The notes under the pieces: generated by a model
What the model saw: the letters and a program-made list of their open reading frames with translations, nothing else
What the model was told of the DNA's origin: nothing
Databases searched by the model: none
Translations under genes and position numbers: made by a program
Assembly: GCF_051549785.1 (NCBI RefSeq)
Contig: NZ_CP189974.1
Location: forward strand, 434,001-498,000
Reading direction: 5' to 3'
DNA length: 64,000 bases
Origin: Caldatribacterium sp051549785
GTDB taxonomy: Bacteria > Atribacterota > Atribacteria > Atribacterales > Caldatribacteriaceae
In this document: in pieces, positions 24,662 through 33,092 of the stretch
Layout: the number at the start of each line of letters is the position of its first letter
Numbering within the stretch: position 1 is the first letter of the stretch

Positions 24662-26254
24662 TTACAGCACCTCGAAGAACCTGGTCTCCCCGAACACCCG
24701 ACCGTACGCGTCCTCAAAGGTAACGGTGACTCTGTGGAGACCCCGTTCCAAGTTCTCCGGAAGGGGAGCGATGTACGTGTGGGTGGACCCCTTCATCTGC
24801 ATCCAGTCGGGAAGCCCTTCGTGCAACCTTGCGGCAAAGGGGTCAACAAGGGACCGGTACTCCATGGGCTGCGGTGGAAGGTCATCAATAGCGCAGAGGA
24901 CTTTCGAGCGGCTATCGGCGTTGAAGACGTTGGCGAGGACGAAAATCCCACCGAGCTCCTCTTTGGTGAAGACTCCTCCAGGGAATCCCGCAAGACCCCT
25001 CGTTGGAGACGGCCGGGGAGAGAAGAAGGAGACGTTCATCTGGCGGGAAATTCCAAAGGGGTAAAACGTGTCCTTCCAGGCGTTCCCGCTGAATTCAAAG
25101 ACGAAGTACCCTTTGGGGACGCCATCGCGGGTGTAGGAAAGGGGGATACCCAAATCGTCTTTGGGCCCACTCCACCACGAACCACAGGCTGCTCCGGCGA
25201 TGATCTGGGGGAAGGGGAGATTGGGGCTCCAGTCACCGAAAGAATCGCCGGGGAAGAACCGCTCGATGGTGTGGGTGTGACCGGCAAGGAAGATTGCCTT
25301 TCGCCCCTCAAGGAGGGCAAAGAGCTTCTCTCGGTTCTTCACCTGGTGCTTTTCAGCCGCCCGGTCAATGTAGGAAACAAGGGGGATGTGCATGGCAAAG
25401 ACGATGAGGGCATCCTGAGGCACAAGGGCGAGATCCTTCTCAAGCCAGAGGAGCTCGTCTTCCGAGATCTCACCGTGGTACTCCTTCCCATCCCACATGA
25501 CGGAGTCGAGGACCACGAAGTGGACCTTCCCGATGTTGAAGGAGTAATAGGTGGGCCCGAGGTAGCGGGAGAACGTTTCGTGCTTCGTGGCATTGTCAGG
25601 GGCATCGAAGTTCATATCGTGGTTGCCAAAAACGTACCAGGTCGGGATCCCCATTCCTGCCATGACCTGGAGGTACCGGGGGTAAAGGTGCAAAACGTCG
25701 TTGACGTTGTCCCCAAGAACAATGGCACAGCGGGCACCAGAATGCTTCTGGAGAACCTCGGCAACGATGCTGTCCCTGAGGTACTGGATTTCCTGGTGAT
25801 TCGTCACCTGGGTGTCCCCAAGAACGACGACCGAGAAGTTCTCGCTCTCCTCAACGCGATAGAGAGGGAAGTTCACCTCCTGGGGTAGGGATCCCGTGGG
25901 AGCAATACCGGGGTACTCCTTAATGGCCTCAGGAGACCCACCGGGACGATGGAGGTAGTAGAACAGCGGGGTGTTGTACTCGCTGAGGGGGAAAGCGTAT
26001 CCAGAGGGCTTGGTAACGAAAACAATCATGTTCTCCCGAACAGGGAGCTCATACCGTCCTGCAGCGTCGGTGACCACAACCTCAAGGCCGTTTGAGACGG
26101 GAACACCGGGAACGCCTTGTTCACCAGGGTCCAGAACGCGGTTGCCGTTTGCGTCCTCAAAGACCACACCACGCACCACGCTCTCCTGGGCTAAAACCAC
26201 ACTCCCAAGGAGCACCACCAAAAGCACAAGGACCATGCCTACATACCGCCTCAC
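24662..26254 (-). CDS. Secreted calcineurin-like metallophosphoesterase
   Basis: This exported protein of about 530 residues begins with a signal peptide (RRYVGMVLVLLVVLLGSVVLA), then a beta-sandwich SdrD/MetallophosN-type domain with GVVFEDANGNRVLDPGEQG (residues 28-125). The phosphoesterase core follows with metal ligands in VLGDTQV, VLGDNVND, YVFGNHDMN, FAMHIPLV and LAGHTHT. A C-terminal beta-rich domain (about 400-530) matches the MetallophosC arrangement. The GTG at 26254 has AAAGGAGG eight bases upstream. It stands alone on its strand; the substrate (phosphomono- or diester at the cell surface) is unknown. Confidence 0.88.
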   Translation of the reverse strand: MRRYVGMVLVLLVVLLGSVVLAQESVVRGVVFEDANGNRVLDPGEQGVPGVPVSNGLEVVVTDAAGRYELPVRENMIVFVTKPSGYAFPLSEYNTPLFYYLHRPGGSPEAIKEYPGIAPTGSLPQEVNFPLYRVEESENFSVVVLGDTQVTNHQEIQYLRDSIVAEVLQKHSGARCAIVLGDNVNDVLHLYPRYLQVMAGMGIPTWYVFGNHDMNFDAPDNATKHETFSRYLGPTYYSFNIGKVHFVVLDSVMWDGKEYHGEISEDELLWLEKDLALVPQDALIVFAMHIPLVSYIDRAAEKHQVKNREKLFALLEGRKAIFLAGHTHTIERFFPGDSFGDWSPNLPFPQIIAGAACGSWWSGPKDDLGIPLSYTRDGVPKGYFVFEFSGNAWKDTFYPFGISRQMNVSFFSPRPSPTRGLAGFPGGVFTKEELGGIFVLANVFNADSRSKVLCAIDDLPPQPMEYRSLVDPFAARLHEGLPDWMQMKGSTHTYIAPLPENLERGLHRVTVTFEDAYGRVFGETRFFEVL

Positions 26255-26385
26255 CGCTGCAACCTCCTTTCGTAAGTTCTCATTGGGAGCATAGAACGGC
26301 AACGTTCAGGGAGTATAAAGGACGGGTAAAAAGGGTGAAAGTTCGGTGAAAAAGGTATAATAGGGAGTGGAAAGGGGGAGGGAAC

Positions 26386-27516
26386 ATGGAGCGGCGCAGA
26401 CTCGGGAAAACGGACCTCCTGCTCTCGCTTTTTGGCCTTGGGGGGTTCCACCTTGTGGAACTCTTCAGAGACGATGCGGTCCGGCTTGTGCACCTTTACC
26501 TCGATCTTGGGGGGAACTACCTCGAAACTGCCGAAAGCTACGGTCACGGGGACTCGGAGGCGAAAATCGGTGAGGTTCTCAAAACCCGTCGCAACGAGTG
26601 CTTTGTGGCCACGAAATCCCAGAAAAGAACGGAAACCGAAATCCTCCAGTCCCTTGAGGGAAGCCTAAGAAGGCTCAACACCGACCACGTGGACCTCTTC
26701 TTCATCCACGAACTCAACCGTTTTGAGACCCTTGAAGCCATCACCGCTCCAGGCGGAGCTCTGGAAGGCCTCGAGAGAGCAAAGCGGGAAGGAAAGGTGC
26801 GTTACGTGGCCTTTTCGAGTCATGTGACCCCCGAGGTGGCGGTGAAAGCCCTTGAGGTCTACCCCTTTGACGCCCTCATGATCCCCCTCAATTACTTCGA
26901 CCGCTTCAACTTCCCGGGCTGGGAAACAGAGGTGCTCCCCCTTGCCAGAGCCAGAGACGTGGGGATTTTGGCCATGAAGGTCTTCGCCGACGGCTTCCTC
27001 TGGCGTCATCCCGAGGAAGCCCTGCGGTACACTCTCTCCTTGCCGGTGTCCTGTCTCGTCCTTGGGGCCAACACCGAAGAGTACCTCCGGAAGGACTTCG
27101 CCCTCCTTGAGCGTCTCACCCCGATGAGCGAAAGCGAAAAGGAGGAGTGGTTCACGAAAGCTCCAGAACTCGGCCGGTACGTCTGTCGCCAGTGCGGGGA
27201 GTGCCTTCCCTGTCCTGAGGGTATTGATATCCCCCGGATTTTCCTCCTTGAGGGCCAGTACGACCGGCAGATGAAAGACGACCTCGTCCGGGATCCCGCC
27301 GAATACGCCCTCCGGGACCGACTGCGTTTCTGGTTTGGAAACCAGGACTACGCCCAGAGAGGGTACGCGCAACTTTTCCCGAATGCCTCAGCCTGCACAC
27401 AGTGCGGTGTATGCGAAGAGCGTTGCCCCTATGGCCTTCCGGTGGTGAAGAAACTGGCCATTGCCCACGGCAAACTCACCGACCAGCGCCCACCAGGGTA
27501 TACCAGAATCTTTTGA
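26386..27516 (+). CDS. Aldo/keto reductase with C-terminal 4Fe-4S ferredoxin region
   Basis: This 376-residue oxidoreductase has an AKR barrel (residues 1-250) with catalytic tetrad members in NYLETAESYGHGD, FVATKSQ and LFFIHELN, joined to a helical C-terminus with two cysteine clusters: CRQCGECLPC (near residue 265) and CTQCGVCEERC (near 340). Such fusions occur in anaerobes and are thought to pass electrons between NADPH-dependent carbonyl reduction and iron-sulfur clusters. A TATAAT lies at 26356-26361 and GGGGGAGG ahead of the ATG. A second, divergent-sequence member lies at 28395-29549 on the other strand. Confidence 0.92.
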   Translation: MERRRLGKTDLLLSLFGLGGFHLVELFRDDAVRLVHLYLDLGGNYLETAESYGHGDSEAKIGEVLKTRRNECFVATKSQKRTETEILQSLEGSLRRLNTDHVDLFFIHELNRFETLEAITAPGGALEGLERAKREGKVRYVAFSSHVTPEVAVKALEVYPFDALMIPLNYFDRFNFPGWETEVLPLARARDVGILAMKVFADGFLWRHPEEALRYTLSLPVSCLVLGANTEEYLRKDFALLERLTPMSESEKEEWFTKAPELGRYVCRQCGECLPCPEGIDIPRIFLLEGQYDRQMKDDLVRDPAEYALRDRLRFWFGNQDYAQRGYAQLFPNASACTQCGVCEERCPYGLPVVKKLAIAHGKLTDQRPPGYTRIF

Positions 27517-27531
27517 GAAGGAGAGAGGGCA

Positions 27532-28422
27532 ATGAAATGGCTCGGTACAGGTCTCGTGATCCTCGGGATGCTTTTTGGGGTGGCTTTGAGCGGAGAAACC
27601 GGAAATCTCGGGCAATACGCCCGTACCCCGGAGGAGACGGGCGTTCTCGTGCTCCGAGGACTCCGGATTGAAGGGGGAACTGTCTACCTTACTGTTGCAA
27701 CGAGAGGCTGCACCACCAAAGAGGACGTAGTCGCTCAGGTAGTGGAGAGGGCATTGGGAAATAACCGCACACCTTACTACGAGCTCACGTTTCTTCGGGA
27801 AACCCCCGATACCTGTAAGGGGGAGCTGCGGGAAGAGTCCCTTGTGTACGACCTCGAGGATGACCTGCACCTTGAGCTCCCCTGTGTACTTCTGGTGACC
27901 AATCCCGTGGTGTGCTCTCCTGCGAAAGATGGGTTCCTCGAAGAAACACCTCGGGAGGAAGACCTGATGCTACGTGAGGACTTGCGAGATGCTGCCATCT
28001 GGGCCGTGAAGGCGGAAATCCAGCGATACCAGGAGAGCGACCACCCTGACAAAGATGCGAAAATCTCTGCTTTAAGGGAAATACTTGCGCGCCTGCAGCA
28101 TATGTCTCCTGAGGACTACCCCCTGCCCTCTGAAGAACAACCCCAAAAGACGCTTCCGACAAACTTTGGAGTGCTCCTCCCACCGGAAATCCGCGAGGTC
28201 GACGTGGTATCCCCACCCCAGAGAATTGGGGACCTCCTTGAGGTGGTGGGCATGACCCGCTCGGGTCCTTTTTACCACGTAGCCGGAATCCGGGGAAGAG
28301 ACTTCTCGGTCTTTGCGCCGTCCTCACGGTACCGGCTGAAGCTCTATCTCGTGTACCGGCGGGAGTACTTCCTGGGTATCCCCAACTACTACGTTTACGT
28401 TGCCTCCTGGGAGGAACGCTGA
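27532..28422 (+). CDS. Secreted protein of unknown function
   Basis: This 296-residue protein has a clear signal peptide (MKWLGTGLVILGMLFGVALS) and no membrane helix after it. The mature part has a cysteine pair region (RGCTTKEDV, DTCKGEL, ELPCVLL, NPVVCSP), a charged helical segment (residues 140-190) and a beta-rich end with KLYLVYRREYFLGIPNYYVY. I recognise no family. It follows the aldo/keto reductase by 15 bases with a GGAGAGAGGGC site, so it is probably cotranscribed. Its 3' end overlaps the converging reductase gene by 28 bases. Export to periplasm or surface is the only safe statement. Confidence 0.75.
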   Translation: MKWLGTGLVILGMLFGVALSGETGNLGQYARTPEETGVLVLRGLRIEGGTVYLTVATRGCTTKEDVVAQVVERALGNNRTPYYELTFLRETPDTCKGELREESLVYDLEDDLHLELPCVLLVTNPVVCSPAKDGFLEETPREEDLMLREDLRDAAIWAVKAEIQRYQESDHPDKDAKISALREILARLQHMSPEDYPLPSEEQPQKTLPTNFGVLLPPEIREVDVVSPPQRIGDLLEVVGMTRSGPFYHVAGIRGRDFSVFAPSSRYRLKLYLVYRREYFLGIPNYYVYVASWEER

Positions 28423-29549
28423 AAGAAGTCCCGGACCTTTTTGAGTTCTCCCCGAATGGGGATTTCCTGGGGACAGCGTTCCTCGCATACACCGCACTCG
28501 ATGCAATTTTCCGGACGCTCCTCAGGTTGCAGAAAGTGGAAGTACGTTCTCCTTGCCCCCTCAAGATCCCGGAACTGGAAGACCTGGTTGTAGAGGCCGA
28601 AGACGAAGGGAATGTTCACGCCCTGGGGACAGGGGAGGCAGTAATGGCAAGTGGTGCAGGGGATAGGGGCAATATTCCGGAGGATTCGCCGTGCTTCCTC
28701 AAGAGCCGCAAGGTCCTCGGGGCGCAAGATGCCTTCGTGCGCAAAAGAAGCCGTCTCGATGTTCTCTTCGAGTTCCCTTATCGTGCTTGCGCCGCTGAGT
28801 ATTGTCGTCACCTCTTTCTGATTCCAGAGCCACAGAAGTCCCCAAGCCGCGGGAGTCCAGTTCCGTCCAGTGGCGGCAAGACGCCTCCGGACTTCTTCAG
28901 GCAACCGGACGAGTTGTCCCCCTTTAAGGGGTTCCATGACAACGACGGCAAGGCCCTTTGAAGCGGCGTAGCGAAGGCCTTCCTGTCCTGCCTGGAAGTC
29001 TACATCGAGGTAGTTGTACTGAATCTGACAGAAGGTGAAGGGGTAAGTGTCGATGATGCGTTTGAAGGTTGTCAGGTCATCGTGGAAGGAAAAACCCAGA
29101 TACCCGATGTCTCCCTGCGCCTTTGCCCGCTCTGCCCACTCAAGCACCCGGCACTGCAGCACCGTCTCCCACCGGTTCCGGTCAAGGGCATGGAGGAGGT
29201 AGAAGTCCACGTGGTCCCGTCTGAGGCGCTTCAGCTGTTCCCGGAGGTACTTCTCTGGGTGTTCGCAGGCTTCTAAAAGCCAGGTGGGGAGTTTCGTGGC
29301 AACCTTCGCCCGTTCGCGGTACGTTCCCTGGAGGGCCTTCCCGACCACGACCTCGCTCATCCCCTTATGGTAGGGATAGGCGGTGTCGATGTAGTTCACC
29401 CCGTGGTCGATGGCGTAGTGGATCATCCGTATAGCCTGAGCTTCGTCGATGCTTCCCTCATCGTGAGGGTCCCGAAGGGGAAGGCGCATGGCGCCAAGAC
29501 CGAGAATCGATACCTGAAAATCTAAAGACCCAAACCTCCGGTACTGCAT
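28395..29549 (-). CDS. Aldo/keto reductase with C-terminal 4Fe-4S ferredoxin region (second copy type)
   Basis: This 384-residue AKR-ferredoxin fusion is related to but clearly different from the plus-strand one nearby. The barrel has FQVSILGLGAMRLPLRDP, the catalytic tyrosine region YIDTAYPYHKGMSE, lysine in KVATKLP and histidine in FYLLHALDRN. The C-terminal clusters are CTTCHYCLPCPQGVNIP and CIECGVCEERCP. It begins with ATG at 29549 and ends inside the 3' end of the secreted-protein gene. Likely an NADPH-dependent sugar or aldehyde reductase; the redox partner is inferred from the cysteine clusters. Confidence 0.92.
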   Translation of the reverse strand: MQYRRFGSLDFQVSILGLGAMRLPLRDPHDEGSIDEAQAIRMIHYAIDHGVNYIDTAYPYHKGMSEVVVGKALQGTYRERAKVATKLPTWLLEACEHPEKYLREQLKRLRRDHVDFYLLHALDRNRWETVLQCRVLEWAERAKAQGDIGYLGFSFHDDLTTFKRIIDTYPFTFCQIQYNYLDVDFQAGQEGLRYAASKGLAVVVMEPLKGGQLVRLPEEVRRRLAATGRNWTPAAWGLLWLWNQKEVTTILSGASTIRELEENIETASFAHEGILRPEDLAALEEARRILRNIAPIPCTTCHYCLPCPQGVNIPFVFGLYNQVFQFRDLEGARRTYFHFLQPEERPENCIECGVCEERCPQEIPIRGELKKVRDFFQRSSQEAT

Positions 29550-29749
29550 CGCTACACACCTCCCGGGAACGAGAAAGGTCGGTGCCCATTATACTCTTTT
29601 GAGGTAGAGAAGGGAATCGCTGCCAGAACCCCACCGCAGCGAGAGCGCTTCCGAAAAGGTGGTAGAGGAAGATTCCCTGTGGTAATATAGTCTTACGCGG
29701 AAAAGCAGCGGGAAACATTGATTCACTTACGCTGAAAGGAGGAAAAACC

Positions 29750-31159
29750 ATGGCCCAGACTCTGGGAGTCATCGTCGGCAATCGGGGATTCTTCCCGGAT
29801 GAGCTTGCCAGAGAAGGTCGGGAAAAGGTGCTCGCTGTCCTTGAAGACATGGGGTTTGACGTTGTCACCTTAAGCCCTGAGGACACAAAATTCGGCACGG
29901 TGGAGACTTTCGAAGACGCAGAAAAATGTGCCCGTCTCTTTGACCAGTATCGAAAAGACATAAGCGGTATCATCGTGACCCTCCCGAACTTTGGCGATGA
30001 AAAGGGTGTGGCCTATGCCATTCGTCTTTCGGGGCTCAACGTTCCGGTGCTCGTCCATGCCTTTCCCGACAGAACCGACCTGCTTGATGTGAAACACCGG
30101 CGAGACAGTTTCTGCGGTAAACTCTCAGTGTGCAACAATCTGAAGCAATTCGGCATTCCCTTTTCCCTGACGACGTACCACACGGAAGACCCGGACTCTG
30201 AGGTCTTCCGTAAGGACATCGAGTGGTTTGCCGGGGTCTGTCGGGTGGTTCAGGGGTTCAAGAACCTCAAAGCTGGGGCAATTGGCGCCCGTCCGAACGC
30301 TTTCAACACCGTGCGGTTCTCGGAGAAAATCCTCGAGCGCCACGGCATCTCCGTTGAGGTTGCCGACCTTTCGGAAATCATCGGTGCCTGCGAACGTCTC
30401 CAGGATGGTGACCGGAAGGTTCAGGAGAAACTCGCCGAAATCCAGGGGTACCTGGATACCTCCGGAGTCCCGGAACAGGCTCTGGTGAAAATCGCCAAAC
30501 TCGCCGTGGTCCTTGATGAATGGATCCAGCAAACTGGAGTTCGTCTTGTGGCCATCCAGTGCTGGACATCTATCGAAGAGAACTTTGGGGTCATGCCCTG
30601 TACGGCGATGAGCATGCTAAGCGAACGGCTCATCCCCGCAGCGTGCGAGGTTGACCTCACGGGAGCCTTAGGCATGTACGCACTGCAGCTTGCCTCCGGG
30701 AAACCTTCTGCCCTTGTGGACTGGAACAACAACTTCGACGACGACCCGGATAAGGCTATCCTCTTCCACTGCAGCAACTTCCCGAAGTCGCTCCTTCGGG
30801 GCATCCGCATGGGGTACGGTGACATCATCTCCTCCACCCTCCCCAAAGAGCAGACCTATGGAACCTGTTACGGTACCATTCCCGAAGGGCCCGTGACGCT
30901 CTCGCGCCTTGCCACCGACGATACCGCAGGAAGCATCGTCGCCTACGTCGCCGAGGGAGAGATTACTCAGGACGAGGCGAAAACCTTTGGTGGCATTGGT
31001 GTCGTGAAGGTTGAAGGCCTGCAGGAGCTTCTCGCCTTCCTCTGCGAGAACGGCTTTGAGCACCACGTGGCCATCAACCTCGCCCACGTGGGAGAAATCC
31101 TCGTCGAGGCCTTCGACAAGTACCTCGGATTCGACACCTATTGGCACAACGGGGAGTGA
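29750..31159 (+). CDS. L-fucose/D-arabinose isomerase family protein
   Basis: This 469-residue protein resembles ketol-isomerases that interconvert aldoses and ketoses (fucose, arabinose). It shows GVIVGNRGFFPDELAREGR at the start, VTLPNFGDEKGVA, the N2-domain border near GFKNLKAGAIGARPNAFNTV, and metal/substrate residues in CWTSIEENFGVMPCTAMSML and ALVDWNNNF. A GAAAGGAGG site precedes the ATG. It is alone, bounded by a strong terminator. With xylB and the PfkB kinases elsewhere in the window it fits sugar catabolism. The precise sugar cannot be read from the sequence, and some relatives act on other or sulfonated sugars. Confidence 0.85.
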   Translation: MAQTLGVIVGNRGFFPDELAREGREKVLAVLEDMGFDVVTLSPEDTKFGTVETFEDAEKCARLFDQYRKDISGIIVTLPNFGDEKGVAYAIRLSGLNVPVLVHAFPDRTDLLDVKHRRDSFCGKLSVCNNLKQFGIPFSLTTYHTEDPDSEVFRKDIEWFAGVCRVVQGFKNLKAGAIGARPNAFNTVRFSEKILERHGISVEVADLSEIIGACERLQDGDRKVQEKLAEIQGYLDTSGVPEQALVKIAKLAVVLDEWIQQTGVRLVAIQCWTSIEENFGVMPCTAMSMLSERLIPAACEVDLTGALGMYALQLASGKPSALVDWNNNFDDDPDKAILFHCSNFPKSLLRGIRMGYGDIISSTLPKEQTYGTCYGTIPEGPVTLSRLATDDTAGSIVAYVAEGEITQDEAKTFGGIGVVKVEGLQELLAFLCENGFEHHVAINLAHVGEILVEAFDKYLGFDTYWHNGE

Positions 31160-31168
31160 GAGGCTCAA

Positions 31169-31206
31169 GATAGAAAAACCCGGGCGTGCGCCCGGGTTTT
31201 TCTATC
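31169..31206. terminator. Strong bidirectional intrinsic terminator
   Basis: An 18-bp perfect stem (31169-31186 with 31189-31206) has A- and T-tracts within the stem ends. It lies just after the isomerase gene and ends within the last codon of the converging 56-residue gene, so it can serve both transcripts. Confidence 0.88.
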
Positions 31207-31372
31207 CCGTGATCACAAGGAGCACCAGAAAGAAGAGAGTGCCGACGGTTGCCACCGTAAGGGGGAGGAATTTCTCCACAAATCGTACCCAGAGAAGATG
31301 CACCGCAAACATGATGACCACACCGATGAAAATCCGGTCCCAGAGATTGCTCCGAAACGGGAGTATCCGCAC
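31202..31372 (-). CDS. 56-residue membrane protein of the ABC importer operon
   Basis: This small gene follows the second permease gene. Its GTG at 31372 has AGGAGG seven bases upstream, and that site overlaps the permease stop codon, so translation is coupled. The product starts RILPFRSNLWDRIFIGVVIM (after the initiator), continues through AVHLLWVRFVEKFLPL and ends in a second hydrophobic helix (VGTLFFLVLLVITG), so it has two membrane segments. Small proteins of this shape accompany some carbohydrate/glycerol ABC permeases (compare DUF2160-type partners). It may stabilise the permease pair; this is inference from position. Confidence 0.72.
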   Translation of the reverse strand: MRILPFRSNLWDRIFIGVVIMFAVHLLWVRFVEKFLPLTVATVGTLFFLVLLVITG

Positions 31373-31383
31373 TGGAATCCCTC

Positions 31384-32208
31384 CTAATCCTTCACCGCAC
31401 CAAAGGTCAGTCCGGCGATGATGTGCCGCTGGGCAATGCCGATGAAGACCACCGCCGGAATGAGGCACACCACCGATACGGCAGCCATCTCCCCCCAGTT
31501 GGTGCCGATGACCGTCACGAATTCGGCAAGGCCAGTGGTAATGGTCCGAGCGTTGACGCTTGTGAGAATGGCGGCAAAAAGGTATTCGTTCCAGGCAAAA
31601 ATCCAGGTGAGGATGGCGGTGGTCATGATGCCAGGTTTGGCAAGGGGCAGGATGACGTTCCAGAGCACCCCAAAGAGGGAACATCCATCGATGTAGGCAG
31701 CTTCATCGAGTTCTTTTGGAATCGAATCGATCATCCCCTTCAAAAGCCATATGGCAAAGGGTAGGTTGAAGATGCAGTAGAGGAGAATGATGCCGATTCG
31801 GGTGTCCCGAAGACCTAAACGGGTGAAGATGAGGAAGAACGGCACGATGAATACCGCCGGAGGGGCCATACGGTTTGTGATGGTCCAGAAAAAGAGGTTA
31901 CTTGAGCCCGGAACTCTGAAACGAGAGAAGGCATAGGTGGCAAGGATGGCAAGGGAAATCACGAGAAGGGTGTTTCCGGAAGCAATGACGAGGGAGTTCA
32001 CGAGGTACCGTCCGTAGATATCCCGAAAGAACGGACGGTAGTAGTTGAAGGCGTAGAAGCTCGTCTGCACAAGCTTTGGTCCGGAGAACACCTCGAGTTT
32101 CGTCCGGGCCGAGACCACGAACATCCAGTAGATGGGAAAGAGCGTGAATGCAGCGATGAGGATACACACAAGGTACACCAGGGCCAGGCGCAGGGTCTTC
32201 CGCTGCAT
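31384..32208 (-). CDS. Carbohydrate ABC transporter permease (MalG-type)
   Basis: This 274-residue inner-membrane permease has six helices. The ATPase-coupling EAA loop is seen in ELDEAAYIDGCSLFGVLWN, followed by PLAKPGIMTTAILT. The N-terminal helix is LVYLVCILIAAFTLFPIYWM. ATG at 32208 follows the first permease by one base, with its ribosome binding site (AGGAGG) inside that gene's end. It pairs with the MalF-type permease and the family 1 binding protein upstream; no ATPase gene is in the operon. Confidence 0.93.
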   Translation of the reverse strand: MQRKTLRLALVYLVCILIAAFTLFPIYWMFVVSARTKLEVFSGPKLVQTSFYAFNYYRPFFRDIYGRYLVNSLVIASGNTLLVISLAILATYAFSRFRVPGSSNLFFWTITNRMAPPAVFIVPFFLIFTRLGLRDTRIGIILLYCIFNLPFAIWLLKGMIDSIPKELDEAAYIDGCSLFGVLWNVILPLAKPGIMTTAILTWIFAWNEYLFAAILTSVNARTITTGLAEFVTVIGTNWGEMAAVSVVCLIPAVVFIGIAQRHIIAGLTFGAVKD

Positions 32209-32209
32209 C

Positions 32210-33079
32210 CTACGTCGCCTCCTGGGAAGACGAGATAAAGGTCATCAAAAGCCAGCACATGACGATGGTGAGGTAGAGGAGAAAGAGGGACATGGCAGAG
32301 CTATAGCCATACTCCATGGACTGCAGGACAAGCCGCACCAGGTGGATGCTCACGTAACGTGTCGCCGTTCCGGGGCCACCGCTTGTCAGCATCCAGACCT
32401 CGTCAAACACCCGGAAGGTGTCCATGATACGGATGAAAAGCGTCGTGAGGATGACGGGTTTGAGGAGCGGAACAGTAATGTACCGGAAGACCTGCCAGCG
32501 GTTTGCCCCATCGACAAGGGCTGCTTCGTAGGGTTGCTTGGGTAGGGCTGAGAGACCGGCCATAAAGGTCAACACCACAAAGGGCGTCCAGTGCCAGATA
32601 TCCACAAGGACAGTGGTGAAAAAGGCCTGGGTAGGATTCACCCCAATGTTGTACTCGATGCCGAGCTTACGAAGGTAAAAGGGGATGGGGCCAATATCGG
32701 GGTTCATGAGGAGCACCCACATGCTCCCGATGGTGATGGGAGCCATAGCCAAAGGCAAGGTCATGATGGTCCGGAAAAGCCCCTTCCCCCGGAACTCAAG
32801 CGTAAGGAGATTCGCAATAAGAAGCCCAAGGGGTAACTCAATCCCACAGCAGAGGACGACAAAGGTCAACCCCAGGCGAAGGGACTTCAGGAAATCCGTG
32901 TCGAAAACGAGCTTCCGGAAATTGTTAAACCCGGTATACACCATCCCCACACGGGAGAACACGTTGTACTTGAAGGCACTCAAGTACAGGATGTAGACGA
33001 CCGGAACGACACCTATGGCGAACATTAAAAAGAGTGTGGGGGCCAAAAGCCCCCACACCTGTGCTTTTCTCTCCCTCAC
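32210..33079 (-). CDS. Carbohydrate ABC transporter permease (MalF-type)
   Basis: This 289-residue permease has six helices, with GLLAPTLFLMFAIGVVPVVY as the first and the EAA loop QPYEAALVDGANRWQVFRYI before PLLKPVILTT. It forms the membrane channel with the following MalG-type gene. Codons 8-16 encode a terminator-like hairpin (listed separately), which should limit expression relative to the binding protein. It begins 13 bases after the binding-protein stop. Confidence 0.93.
   Translation of the reverse strand: MRERKAQVWGLLAPTLFLMFAIGVVPVVYILYLSAFKYNVFSRVGMVYTGFNNFRKLVFDTDFLKSLRLGLTFVVLCCGIELPLGLLIANLLTLEFRGKGLFRTIMTLPLAMAPITIGSMWVLLMNPDIGPIPFYLRKLGIEYNIGVNPTQAFFTTVLVDIWHWTPFVVLTFMAGLSALPKQPYEAALVDGANRWQVFRYITVPLLKPVILTTLFIRIMDTFRVFDEVWMLTSGGPGTATRYVSIHLVRLVLQSMEYGYSSAMSLFLLYLTIVMCWLLMTFISSSQEAT
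33024..33058 (-). terminator. Intragenic terminator-like hairpin at start of permease gene
   Basis: Within the first codons of the MalF-type gene, a 10-bp perfect G/C-rich stem (33034-33043 with 33049-33058) closes a 5-base loop and is followed on the minus strand by TCTTTTTAA. This is the classic layout of an intrinsic terminator, but inside coding sequence. It could lower permease transcripts compared with the binding-protein gene. The structure is seen; attenuation is inferred. Confidence 0.65.
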
Positions 33080-33092
33080 CGCTTAACCTCCA

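Noticed and set aside
29205..29220. CCACGTGG sequence inside the aldo/keto reductase gene as another parS
   Set aside because: The outer GTT/AAC bases of the ParB site are missing; similar CACGTG cores occur in other genes by chance.
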